This document shows positions 7,390 through 12,807 of a stretch of DNA of 14,067 nucleotides, piece by piece; within the stretch, counting starts at the first letter, position 1; each line of letters starts with the position of its first letter. Made by a program: the position numbers and the translations under genes. Source of the stretch: Microbacteriaceae bacterium. GTDB lineage: Bacteria > Actinomycetota > Actinomycetes > Actinomycetales > Microbacteriaceae. The notes under the pieces were generated by a model. It was not told where the DNA came from and did not search any database. It saw nothing but the letters and a program-made list of their open reading frames with translations. Location of the stretch: positions 1-14,067 of the forward strand of contig JAODLU010000234.1 in NCBI GenBank assembly GCA_025464125.1. Reading direction: 5' to 3'.

Positions 7390-8538
7390 CTAATGCTGCA
7401 GCGCCTGGCCCGCCGCGAACGCTTCGAGGGCCACCCTGTCCGGCTTGCCGGTCGGTGTCAGGGGAATCTGCTCCATCACGAACACGGCGGCCGGGGCGGC
7501 TGCGCGGCTGAGAGCGCCAGACACCGCATTACGCAGAGGACCGAGCTCGGCTTCAGTGGCGGAAGCGCCTGCTGCAATCACCACAGGCACCTCGCCCCAT
7601 TCCTGGCTCGGCACGCGCACGACAACGGCATCGGCGAGACCTGGCAGGCCGCGAACCACCTGCTCCACCTCATCAAGCGAAACCTTGACCCCGCCGGAAA
7701 TGATGACGCTGTCGAGCCTGCCGGTGATGCGCAGTACCCCACCCCTCAGCTCGCCCCCGTCGCCGGTGCGATACCAGCGTTCTCCGGCGCTGGTGTAGAA
7801 CGCGGCATCCGTTCGCGCGGGGTCGCCAAGGTAGCCCTCGGCCAGCACGGCTCCCCCGAGCTCCACCTGGCCATCGGTGATGCGCACGCGCACGGAACCG
7901 GTCGGCACCCCGTCGTAGACACACCCGCCGGCGGTCTCGCTCGAGCCGTAGGTCGTGCTCACGTTCAGCCCGAGTTCGAGTGCCCTGGTGAGCAACGAGG
8001 ATGCCGCGGCCTGGCCGCCGACGAGGATGCGGTCGAAGCGGCGCACGCGCTCGAGCACCTGCATGTCCTGCTCGGCGGCATCCACCAGCCGGGAGAGCTG
8101 GGTGGGAACCAGGGAGACGAACCGGAGTTCGGCATCCATCCGGTCACTGAGTTCCGCGAACACGGTGGCGTCGAAATGGCCATCCGGCAGCAGCACGGGC
8201 TCCGTGCCAGCAACGATGGAACGCACGAGCACGTTGGTGCCCGCGACGTAGTTGGTCGGCAGGGCGAGCAGCCACTGCCCTGCGCCACCGAGGCTGCTGT
8301 CGGTGGCAGCCACGTTCGCGAGCATGGCGTCCGCGCTGAGAGCCACACGCTTGGGGCTGCCAGTGGAGCCGCTGGTCTCGATCACCACGGCGACGCGCTT
8401 CTTCACCTCCTCGGGGACTCCAGCAGGCGTGCCGGGATGCGGCAGCACCGCAGGACCGTCAGCAGTCAGCGCGGCCCTGAGCGCTGCCATCACGACGAGC
8501 GGGTCGGCCGATGGAACAACGACGAGCTGGCGTGGCAC
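7390..8538 (-). CDS. menE: o-Succinylbenzoate-CoA ligase (MenE)
   Basis: AMP-forming acyl-CoA synthetase of 382 aa, in the shorter size class seen for actinobacterial MenE. It activates o-succinylbenzoate to OSB-CoA with ATP and CoA. Seen: P-loop TSGSTGSPK at 55-63, TTYGSSE at 195-201, YRTGD at 256-260 with the ATP-ribose-binding aspartate, hinge region GRLDSVIISGG at 273-283, and the C-terminal catalytic lysine K365 in LTPTGKPDR. The N-terminal segment before the P-loop is short compared with general acyl-CoA synthetases. The GTG start is two bases after the menB TGA and lacks a Shine-Dalgarno of its own, so its translation is probably coupled to menB. The men context makes MenE clearly preferable to other ligases. 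Confidence 0.95.
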   Translation of the reverse strand: MPRQLVVVPSADPLVVMAALRAALTADGPAVLPHPGTPAGVPEEVKKRVAVVIETSGSTGSPKRVALSADAMLANVAATDSSLGGAGQWLLALPTNYVAGTNVLVRSIVAGTEPVLLPDGHFDATVFAELSDRMDAELRFVSLVPTQLSRLVDAAEQDMQVLERVRRFDRILVGGQAAASSLLTRALELGLNVSTTYGSSETAGGCVYDGVPTGSVRVRITDGQVELGGAVLAEGYLGDPARTDAAFYTSAGERWYRTGDGGELRGGVLRITGRLDSVIISGGVKVSLDEVEQVVRGLPGLADAVVVRVPSQEWGEVPVVIAAGASATEAELGPLRNAVSGALSRAAAPAAVFVMEQIPLTPTGKPDRVALEAFAAGQALQH

Positions 8539-8540
8539 GG

Positions 8541-9428
8541 TCAGAACTGCCAGGGGAAGGGTGCCCAGTCGGGGTCGCGCTTCTCGAGAAAAGCGTTCTT
8601 ACCCTCTGTAGCCTCGTCCGTGCCGTAGGCGAGCCTCGTCGCCTCACCCGCAAACACCTGAAGGCCGACCATGCCGTCGTCCGCAGCATTCATCGCGAAC
8701 TTGAGCATGCGGATGGCGGTTGGCGACTTGCCGAGAATCTCGTTGGCCCACTCCAGCGACACTCGTTCGAGGTCGGCGTGGGGCACGACTGCGTTGACCG
8801 AGCCCATGTCGTATGCGCGCTGGGCGCTGTATTCGTTGCCGCGGAAAAACACCTCGCGCGCAAACTTCTGGCCGACCATTTTGGCGAAGTATGCGCTGCC
8901 GTAGCCAGCGTCGAACGAGCCGACATCGGCATCCGTCTGCTTGAAGCGCCCATGTTCGGCGCTCGCGATCGAGAGGTCGCAGACCACGTGCAGGGAGTGT
9001 CCGCCACCCGCAGCCCAGCCGGGAATCACGGCAATGACGACCTTGGGCATGAACCTGATGAGTCGCTGCACCTCCAGGATGTGGAGCCTGCCGGTCGCGT
9101 GCGTGCCATCTTCGTACTGGTAACCGTCTTTGCCCCTGATGCGCTGGTCACCCCCGCTGCAGAATGCCCACCCACCGTCTTTTTGGCTCGGACCATTGCC
9201 GGTCAGCAGCACCACGCCGATCTTCGTGTTCTGGCGGGCGTCATCAAGTGCCCGGTAGAGCTCGTCGACAGTCTGCGGGCGAAACGCGTTGCGCACCTCT
9301 GGCCGGTTGAAGGCGATGCGCGCAATCCTGCCCGTGACGTCGTGGTGATACGTCATATCCGTCAGGGCGTCGAATCCGTCGACCGGGTTCCACGCCTTCG
9401 GGTCGAATAGCTCAGACACCTGTGGCAT
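8541..9428 (-). CDS. menB: 1,4-Dihydroxy-2-naphthoyl-CoA synthase (MenB)
   Basis: Crotonase-superfamily enzyme of 295 aa that cyclises OSB-CoA to DHNA-CoA. Seen: AFCSGGDQRIRG at 88-99, the oxyanion-hole and signature region PGWAAGGGHSLH at 136-147, FKQTDADVGSFDAGYGSAY at 162-180, and KNAFLEKRDPDW near the C-terminus. The aspartate at 166 (QTD) replaces the glycine of E. coli MenB, which relies on bicarbonate. This places it with the bicarbonate-independent, Mycobacterium-like group (family knowledge; position aligned by eye). The ATG at 9426-9428 follows TAGGCT by six bases, and that hexamer begins with the stop codon of the upstream membrane gene. menE follows after two bases. Confidence 0.97.
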   Translation of the reverse strand: MPQVSELFDPKAWNPVDGFDALTDMTYHHDVTGRIARIAFNRPEVRNAFRPQTVDELYRALDDARQNTKIGVVLLTGNGPSQKDGGWAFCSGGDQRIRGKDGYQYEDGTHATGRLHILEVQRLIRFMPKVVIAVIPGWAAGGGHSLHVVCDLSIASAEHGRFKQTDADVGSFDAGYGSAYFAKMVGQKFAREVFFRGNEYSAQRAYDMGSVNAVVPHADLERVSLEWANEILGKSPTAIRMLKFAMNAADDGMVGLQVFAGEATRLAYGTDEATEGKNAFLEKRDPDWAPFPWQF

Positions 9429-9434
9429 GGGTCA

Positions 9435-9440
9435 AGCCTA
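9435..9440 (-). promoter_or_regulatory. Putative -10 element of menB-menE, overlapping a stop codon
   Basis: TAGGCT on the minus strand, six bases before the menB ATG. Its first three bases (9438-9440) are the TAG stop of the upstream membrane-protein gene. Confidence 0.5.
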
Positions 9441-9752
9441 CGAGGTGCCCGCGAGCCCCAGCAGCCAGAGCTGCACGAGCGGATTGGCCAACACCGCGAC
9501 GACCATCGCGATGACGCCGAGACGGCGACCACGACCGAGAACCACTGCGACGAGACCCAGCAGGAAGGCGACGATCGTCAGCACGATGACCACCTGGCCG
9601 AGAAGTGTGGCCACCTGCCACTGGCGCGAACTTCCGAGCACGATAGCGACGATCTCGAGCACAACCATGCCGCAGGCGAGCACCAGCGCACCCACGCCCG
9701 GCCACCCGGGCCAGCGGGCCTGCTGCTCATCGAATCGCACTGTGTCGGCCAC
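9438..9752 (-). CDS. Small integral membrane protein of unknown function
   Basis: 104-aa protein from the GTG at 9750-9752. After a polar N-terminus (ADTVRFDEQQARWPGWPG) come three hydrophobic segments: about residues 20-40 (GALVLACGMVVLEIVAIVLG), 46-72 (VATLLGQVVIVLTIVAFLLG, then LVAVVLG) and 78-100 (GVIAMVVAVLANPLVQLWLL). I do not recognise the family. The start is set by a GAGAGGG Shine-Dalgarno (9758-9764) five bases upstream. The longer in-frame reading to 9893 gives a basic, low-complexity N-terminus that runs over the divergent menC promoter and is rejected. Its stop lies nine bases before menB, so it may lead the menB-menE unit. It is divergent from menC. Confidence 0.72.
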   Translation of the reverse strand: MADTVRFDEQQARWPGWPGVGALVLACGMVVLEIVAIVLGSSRQWQVATLLGQVVIVLTIVAFLLGLVAVVLGRGRRLGVIAMVVAVLANPLVQLWLLGLAGTS

Positions 9753-9757
9753 CGGTG

Positions 9758-9764
9758 CCCTCTC
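9758..9764 (-). promoter_or_regulatory. Ribosome binding site of the small membrane protein gene
   Basis: GAGAGGG on the minus strand, five bases before the GTG at 9752. It is one of the few clear Shine-Dalgarno sites in the men region and decides the start. Confidence 0.55.
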
Positions 9765-9802
9765 GATCGTTGACCGCCTGGATGCTGCCTGCTTCCTGCT
9801 GG

Positions 9803-9808
9803 ATTCTA
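9803..9808 (-). promoter_or_regulatory. Putative -10 element upstream of the small membrane protein gene
   Basis: TAGAAT on the minus strand, the same hexamer as before the PLDc_N gene but about 50 bases upstream of the start codon. It would give an ordinary leader of roughly 40 bases, matching the presence of a Shine-Dalgarno. No clear -35 is seen. Confidence 0.4.
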
Positions 9809-9847
9809 CGGTGAGGCGGATTTGCGAGTGAGGGATTGGGGCGCGGA

Positions 9848-9877
9848 TTGTCACTCTGGCAGGTCGCGGGCCACACT
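9848..9877 (+). promoter_or_regulatory. Putative menC promoter
   Basis: TTGTCA (9848-9853), an 18-base spacer, then CACACT (9872-9877), ending six bases before the menC ATG. The -10 is imperfect (C for the first T) but the -35 is the best seen near any men gene here. The spacing again predicts a leaderless mRNA. Confidence 0.4.
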
Positions 9878-9883
9878 TGAGGC

Positions 9884-10873
9884 ATGTTGCCACCGCTGCC
9901 AGACATCCTCGGTAACGCCCGTGTCGTCAGCCTCCCCCTGCGCCAGCGGTTCCGCGGAATCGATGTGCGGGAGGCGATGCTCCTGGAAGGGCCGGAGGGG
10001 TGGACCGAGTTCTCGCCTTTCGTCGAATACGGCGACGAAGAGTCATCAGCCTGGCTGGCCGCTGCGATCGACTTCGGCTGGACTGCCCCACCGCCCGCGC
10101 TTCGCTCGAGCATCATGGTAAACGCCACGCTTCCCGCAGTCGCGCCAGACAGGGTGGCCGCCATACTCGACAGCTTCGCCGGCTGCCGCACCGCGAAAAT
10201 CAAGGTGGCTGAACCGGGGCAGGTGCTGGCGGATGATGTGGCACGCGTCGCCGCAGCCCGTTCGCACCTCGGGGCTGAGGGCCGCATCCGCCTGGACGCC
10301 AATGGCGGCTGGAATGTGGACGAGGCGGAGCACGCCATTCACGCGCTCGCCGCCTACGACCTCGAGTACATCGAGCAGCCCTGTGCCACGGTCGACGAAC
10401 TGGCTGAGATTCGCTCCCGCGTGAAGTACATGGGTATGCCGATCGCTGCCGACGAGAGCGTGCGCAAAGCCGAAGATCCACTCGCGGTGGCACGGGCCGG
10501 CGCGGCCGACCTGCTTGTGATCAAGGCGCAGCCTCTTGGGGGCATCCGCCGGGCGCTGTCGATCGTGAAGCAGGCCGGGCTGCCGGTGGTGGTGTCTAGT
10601 GCGCTTGAAACGTCAATCGGCATCTCGATGGGCGCCCATCTGGCCGCCGCGATCAGCGACCTCTCATACGACTGCGGACTGGGCACGGTGAGCCTCTTCG
10701 AGGTGGATGTCGCCACCGAGCCGCTTCGGCCGGTCAAGGGCGCGATCGAAGTGCGGAGGGTCGTGCCGAACGGTCGTGTGTTCCACGATTTCGCCGCGCC
10801 CATCGAGCGGGACGAGTGGTGGCGCGCACGCCTCGCGCGTTGCTACGCCATGCTCGAAGCCACGGCGAACTAG
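9884..10873 (+). CDS. menC: o-Succinylbenzoate synthase (MenC)
   Basis: Enolase-superfamily dehydratase of 329 aa that converts SHCHC to o-succinylbenzoate. Seen: the catalytic KIK pair K105/K107, metal ligands D138 (RLDANGGWN), E164 (YIEQPC) and D190 (IAADES), and the second catalytic lysine K214 (LVIKAQPLGG). This is the full muconate-lactonizing subgroup set in correct order. The lengths of the N-terminal capping domain and the barrel match the family. The ATG at 9884 lies six bases after a possible -10 (CACACT). A GAGG is present but only one base from the ATG, too near for normal use. It is divergent from the small membrane protein gene and convergent with hxlR. Other enolase-superfamily racemases share the motifs, but the locus makes MenC very likely. 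Confidence 0.95.
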   Translation: MLPPLPDILGNARVVSLPLRQRFRGIDVREAMLLEGPEGWTEFSPFVEYGDEESSAWLAAAIDFGWTAPPPALRSSIMVNATLPAVAPDRVAAILDSFAGCRTAKIKVAEPGQVLADDVARVAAARSHLGAEGRIRLDANGGWNVDEAEHAIHALAAYDLEYIEQPCATVDELAEIRSRVKYMGMPIAADESVRKAEDPLAVARAGAADLLVIKAQPLGGIRRALSIVKQAGLPVVVSSALETSIGISMGAHLAAAISDLSYDCGLGTVSLFEVDVATEPLRPVKGAIEVRRVVPNGRVFHDFAAPIERDEWWRARLARCYAMLEATAN

Positions 10874-10884
10874 CGCTACTGCAG

Positions 10885-10910
10885 GGCTCGAGCTGCTCCA
10901 GGCTCGAGCT
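10885..10910. terminator. Possible bidirectional hairpin between menC and hxlR
   Basis: GGCTCGAGCT occurs twice (10885-10894 and 10901-10910). Because GCTCGAGC is self-complementary, the two copies can pair as an 8-bp GC-rich stem with an 8-base loop. It sits in the 35-base gap between the convergent menC and hxlR stops and just reaches the hxlR stop codon. No U-tract follows on either strand, so termination is only a suggestion. Confidence 0.4.
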
Positions 10911-11382
10911 ACTTCCTGGCGGGCACGGTCAGCCGCAGGTCGTCGGGCTCCAGGCTCTGCCCCCTGCCGCCGCGCACCTCGACGGAGACCGCCGCGCCAT
11001 CTGCATCGATAACCGCGACCGGCGCGCCGGTCGGCTGCAGGTAGCGATCGCCCCACTGCATGAGTCCAAGCAAGACGGGAAAGAAGTCAGTGCCCATTTG
11101 CGTCGGCACGTATTCGTAGCGGGTGCGCTGCCCAGGGTCACGGTAGGGAACGCGCTCGAGCAGGCCGCTCTCCACCAACTCGCGCAGCCTGGCCGCCATC
11201 ACCGCATCCGTCACCTTCACGCGGCGCACGAACTGGTCGAAGCGTCGGGTGCCGTAAAACGCTTCGCGCATGGTGAGCATCGCGGCCCGTGTGCCGACGA
11301 CTTCGAGCGCGCGCGAGATGGAGCAGCTGAAGGGCTGCCAGCTGTCCAGGTCTTCGAGGGGGCTATCCATTGTCATCGCCAT
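10909..11382 (-). CDS. HxlR-family winged-helix transcriptional regulator
   Basis: 157-aa DNA-binding protein. The HxlR domain spans about residues 17-115: FSCSISRALEVVGTRAAM at 18-35, REAFYGTRRFDQF at 39-51, recognition-helix region VTDAVMAARLRELVESGLL at 57-75, wing YRDPGQRTRYEY at 80-91, then PVLLGLMQWGDRYL at 102-115. The C-terminal 40 residues (VAVIDADGAAVSVEVRGGRG onward) are an added small domain found in some members. A single cysteine, C20, lies in the usual N-terminal position. The ATG at 11380-11382 is six bases after TATTCT, suggesting leaderless expression. The gene is divergent from the thiolase gene, and the inverted repeat between them is its natural candidate operator. HxlR proteins usually act as dimers on nearby genes. 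The ligand is not predictable from the sequence. Confidence 0.92.
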   Translation of the reverse strand: MAMTMDSPLEDLDSWQPFSCSISRALEVVGTRAAMLTMREAFYGTRRFDQFVRRVKVTDAVMAARLRELVESGLLERVPYRDPGQRTRYEYVPTQMGTDFFPVLLGLMQWGDRYLQPTGAPVAVIDADGAAVSVEVRGGRGQSLEPDDLRLTVPARK

Positions 11383-11388
11383 GGGAAC

Positions 11389-11394
11389 AGAATA
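11389..11394 (-). promoter_or_regulatory. Putative -10 element of hxlR (leaderless)
   Basis: TATTCT on the minus strand, six bases (GTTCCC) before the ATG at 11382. No clear -35 is seen. Confidence 0.55.
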
Positions 11395-11402
11395 CCCCTC
11401 GC

Positions 11403-11431
11403 TTGAGTTGTATATAGTCAGGCTGTAGCGT
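11403..11431 (+). promoter_or_regulatory. Putative thiolase promoter
   Basis: TTGAGT (11403-11408), a 17-base spacer, and TAGCGT (11426-11431). This is the best-formed -35/-10 pair in the window. The expected start near 11438 gives an 80-base leader, consistent with a Shine-Dalgarno-dependent start at 11519. It is overlapped on both sides by the inverted repeat at 11413-11441. Confidence 0.5.
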
Positions 11432-11441
11432 GCTGGCTATA
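11413..11441. promoter_or_regulatory. Inverted repeat, candidate HxlR operator
   Basis: TATAGTCAG (11413-11421) and CTGGCTATA (11433-11441) are inverted copies matching at 8 of 9 positions, separated by 11 bases, with centres 20 bp (about two helical turns) apart. The left arm lies in the promoter spacer and the right arm over the predicted transcription start of the thiolase gene, so a bound dimer could repress it. Confidence 0.5.
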
Positions 11442-11470
11442 GAAACACAGAGCCAGACAGCGCACTTCAT

Positions 11471-11498
11471 GGCAGAGCAGATCTCAGGCAGAGCAGAT
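11471..11498 (+). repeat. Direct repeat in the thiolase leader
   Basis: GGCAGAGCAGAT occurs at 11471-11482 and again at 11487-11498, a 16-base period, inside the untranslated leader and just upstream of the Shine-Dalgarno. It may be a recent short duplication or a regulatory site. Confidence 0.6.
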
Positions 11499-11518
11499 TC
11501 AAGAAAGCAGGACAGGTC

Positions 11519-12688
11519 ATGATCGACGCCGTCATAGTTGACGCGGTTCGTACTCCCATCGGCAAAGGCAAGGCAAACGGTGCGCTCCACGGAGTACACG
11601 CGGTAGACCTGCTCGCACATTCACTTCGAGCGCTGGTCGAGCGCACGGGCATCGACCCCGCCATCATCGAGGATGTCATCGGCGGCAATGTGACCCAGGT
11701 CGGTGAGCAGGGTGGCAACATCACCAGGCGTGCGCTGCTCGCGGCCGGCTATCCGGACAGCGTGCCAGGTGTCTCGATCGACCGCGCCTGCGGCAGCAGC
11801 CAGCAGGCAATCCACTTCGCCGCGCAGGGAATCATGTCTGGCGCATACGAAGTGGTCGTCGCCGCCGGCGTCGAGTCGATGAGCCGCGTGACCATGGGCA
11901 CATGGCGCGGCGACAGCACAGACACAGACGGCGATGGTCTCCGCGCCCGCTACCCCGAGGGTCTAGTGAACCAGGGCATCGCCGCCGAGCTGATCGCCGC
12001 CAAGTGGGAACTCACGCGCCAGCAGCTCGATGAATTCTCGCTCGCAAGCCACGAGAAGGCGGCAGCGGCCACCGCATCCGGAGTGCTGGACTCGCAGCTC
12101 GCCCCGATCGCCGGACTCGAGCACGACGAGGGTATCCGCGCAGGAAGCACCGTCGAAATGCTCGCAGGACTGAAGCCCGCATACTTCGACGAGGCGATCG
12201 CCGAGCGGTTCCCGCAGATCGGCTGGAATGTTACGGCCGCTGGCGCGAGCCAGGTCAGTGACGGCAGCTCAGCAGTGCTGCTGATGAGCGCGGCGAAGGC
12301 CGCAGAGCTGGGGCTCAAGCCGCTCGCGCGCATCCACAGCTTCTCCGTTGTCGGTGACGACCCGCTCTACATGCTCACCGGCGTGATTCCGGCCACCCGC
12401 AAAGTGCTCGAACGTGTGGGGCTCACGATCGACGACATCGACCTGTTCGAGATCAACGAAGCGTTCGCCCCTGTCGTGCTGTCATGGGCGAAGGAACTCA
12501 ACGTGCCGCTCGAGAAGGTCAACATCCATGGCGGTGCTATCGCGATCGGGCATCCGCTCGGGGCAAGTGGCGCGAGGCTCATGACCACGATGGTGCACGC
12601 GCTGCAGGAGACCGGCGGTCGCTACGCACTGCAGACGATGTGCGAGGCAGGCGGCATGGCCAACGCGACGATCATCGAGCGGCTGTAG
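11519..12688 (+). CDS. Acetyl-CoA C-acyltransferase (thiolase)
   Basis: Thiolase of 389 aa, full length, catalysing thiolytic cleavage of 3-ketoacyl-CoA or the reverse condensation. Seen: nucleophile C91 in SIDRACGSSQQAIH, NEAF at 313-316, H345 in AIGHPLGASGAR, and second catalytic cysteine C375 in CEAGGMANA, so the catalytic set is complete. The C-terminal motif usually reads C-x-G-G-G; here the first glycine is alanine, a modest oddity. DRACGSSQ rather than N.(V/L)C(A/G)SG resembles FadA-type steroid or fatty-acid thiolases rather than biosynthetic PhaA types, but substrate is not decidable. The start at 11519 has AGGA (11509-11512) six bases upstream. It is divergent from hxlR and followed at 120 bases by the flavin oxidoreductase. 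It is probably HxlR-controlled (inference). Confidence 0.93.
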   Translation: MIDAVIVDAVRTPIGKGKANGALHGVHAVDLLAHSLRALVERTGIDPAIIEDVIGGNVTQVGEQGGNITRRALLAAGYPDSVPGVSIDRACGSSQQAIHFAAQGIMSGAYEVVVAAGVESMSRVTMGTWRGDSTDTDGDGLRARYPEGLVNQGIAAELIAAKWELTRQQLDEFSLASHEKAAAATASGVLDSQLAPIAGLEHDEGIRAGSTVEMLAGLKPAYFDEAIAERFPQIGWNVTAAGASQVSDGSSAVLLMSAAKAAELGLKPLARIHSFSVVGDDPLYMLTGVIPATRKVLERVGLTIDDIDLFEINEAFAPVVLSWAKELNVPLEKVNIHGGAIAIGHPLGASGARLMTTMVHALQETGGRYALQTMCEAGGMANATIIERL

Positions 12689-12705
12689 GCGCAGGCAGCA
12701 CACGC

Positions 12706-12715
12706 ACCGCGCGGT
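12706..12715. repeat. Short palindrome after the thiolase gene
   Basis: ACCGCGCGGT, a 10-base perfect palindrome 18 bases past the thiolase stop. It could mark the end of the thiolase transcript, but there is no loop of normal size and no U-tract. Confidence 0.2.
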
Positions 12716-12758
12716 AAGCATGGGCGTGCGGGAATACGCTCGCTGGAGAGTCGGTTAC

Positions 12759-12782
12759 AGGTCTATGCAATTGCATAGACCT
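12759..12782. promoter_or_regulatory. Perfect 24-bp palindrome, candidate operator
   Basis: AGGTCTATGCAA followed directly by its exact reverse complement, with no spacer, centred between 12770 and 12771. It lies 26-49 bases before the oxidoreductase ATG. The AT-rich centre and position are typical of a dimeric regulator's operator (MarR, HxlR or similar type). It could alternatively form a cruciform. There is no adjacent regulator gene other than hxlR 1.4 kb away. Confidence 0.65.
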
Positions 12783-12807
12783 TAATCGGCAGTCCAGGAG
12801 ACACAGC

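Noticed and set aside
7377..7402. Possible hairpin across the menE stop (GCTGCAG and CTGCAGC, 12-base loop)
   Set aside because: The stem is only seven base pairs with no U-tract, and it would separate menE from the closely spaced menA. Not strong enough to call a terminator.
7393..8628. Plus-strand open frame of 411 codons
   Set aside because: It is longer than menE but exactly antisense to it and to the end of menB. Its His/Gly/Arg-rich product has no motif, whereas the minus strand encodes full MenE.
8511..9410. Plus-strand open frame of 299 codons opposite menB
   Set aside because: It is a shadow of menB, which shows all crotonase and MenB signatures on the minus strand.
9753..9893. N-terminal extension of the small membrane protein up to 9893
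   Set aside because: The added residues are basic and low-complexity and overlap the menC start and promoter. A good Shine-Dalgarno supports the GTG at 9752.
11413..12782. Idea that the inverted repeat and the 24-bp palindrome are sites of one regulator (shared YATAGNC)
   Set aside because: The shared heptamer is short and points inward in the inverted repeat but outward in the palindrome, so a common binding mode is unlikely.
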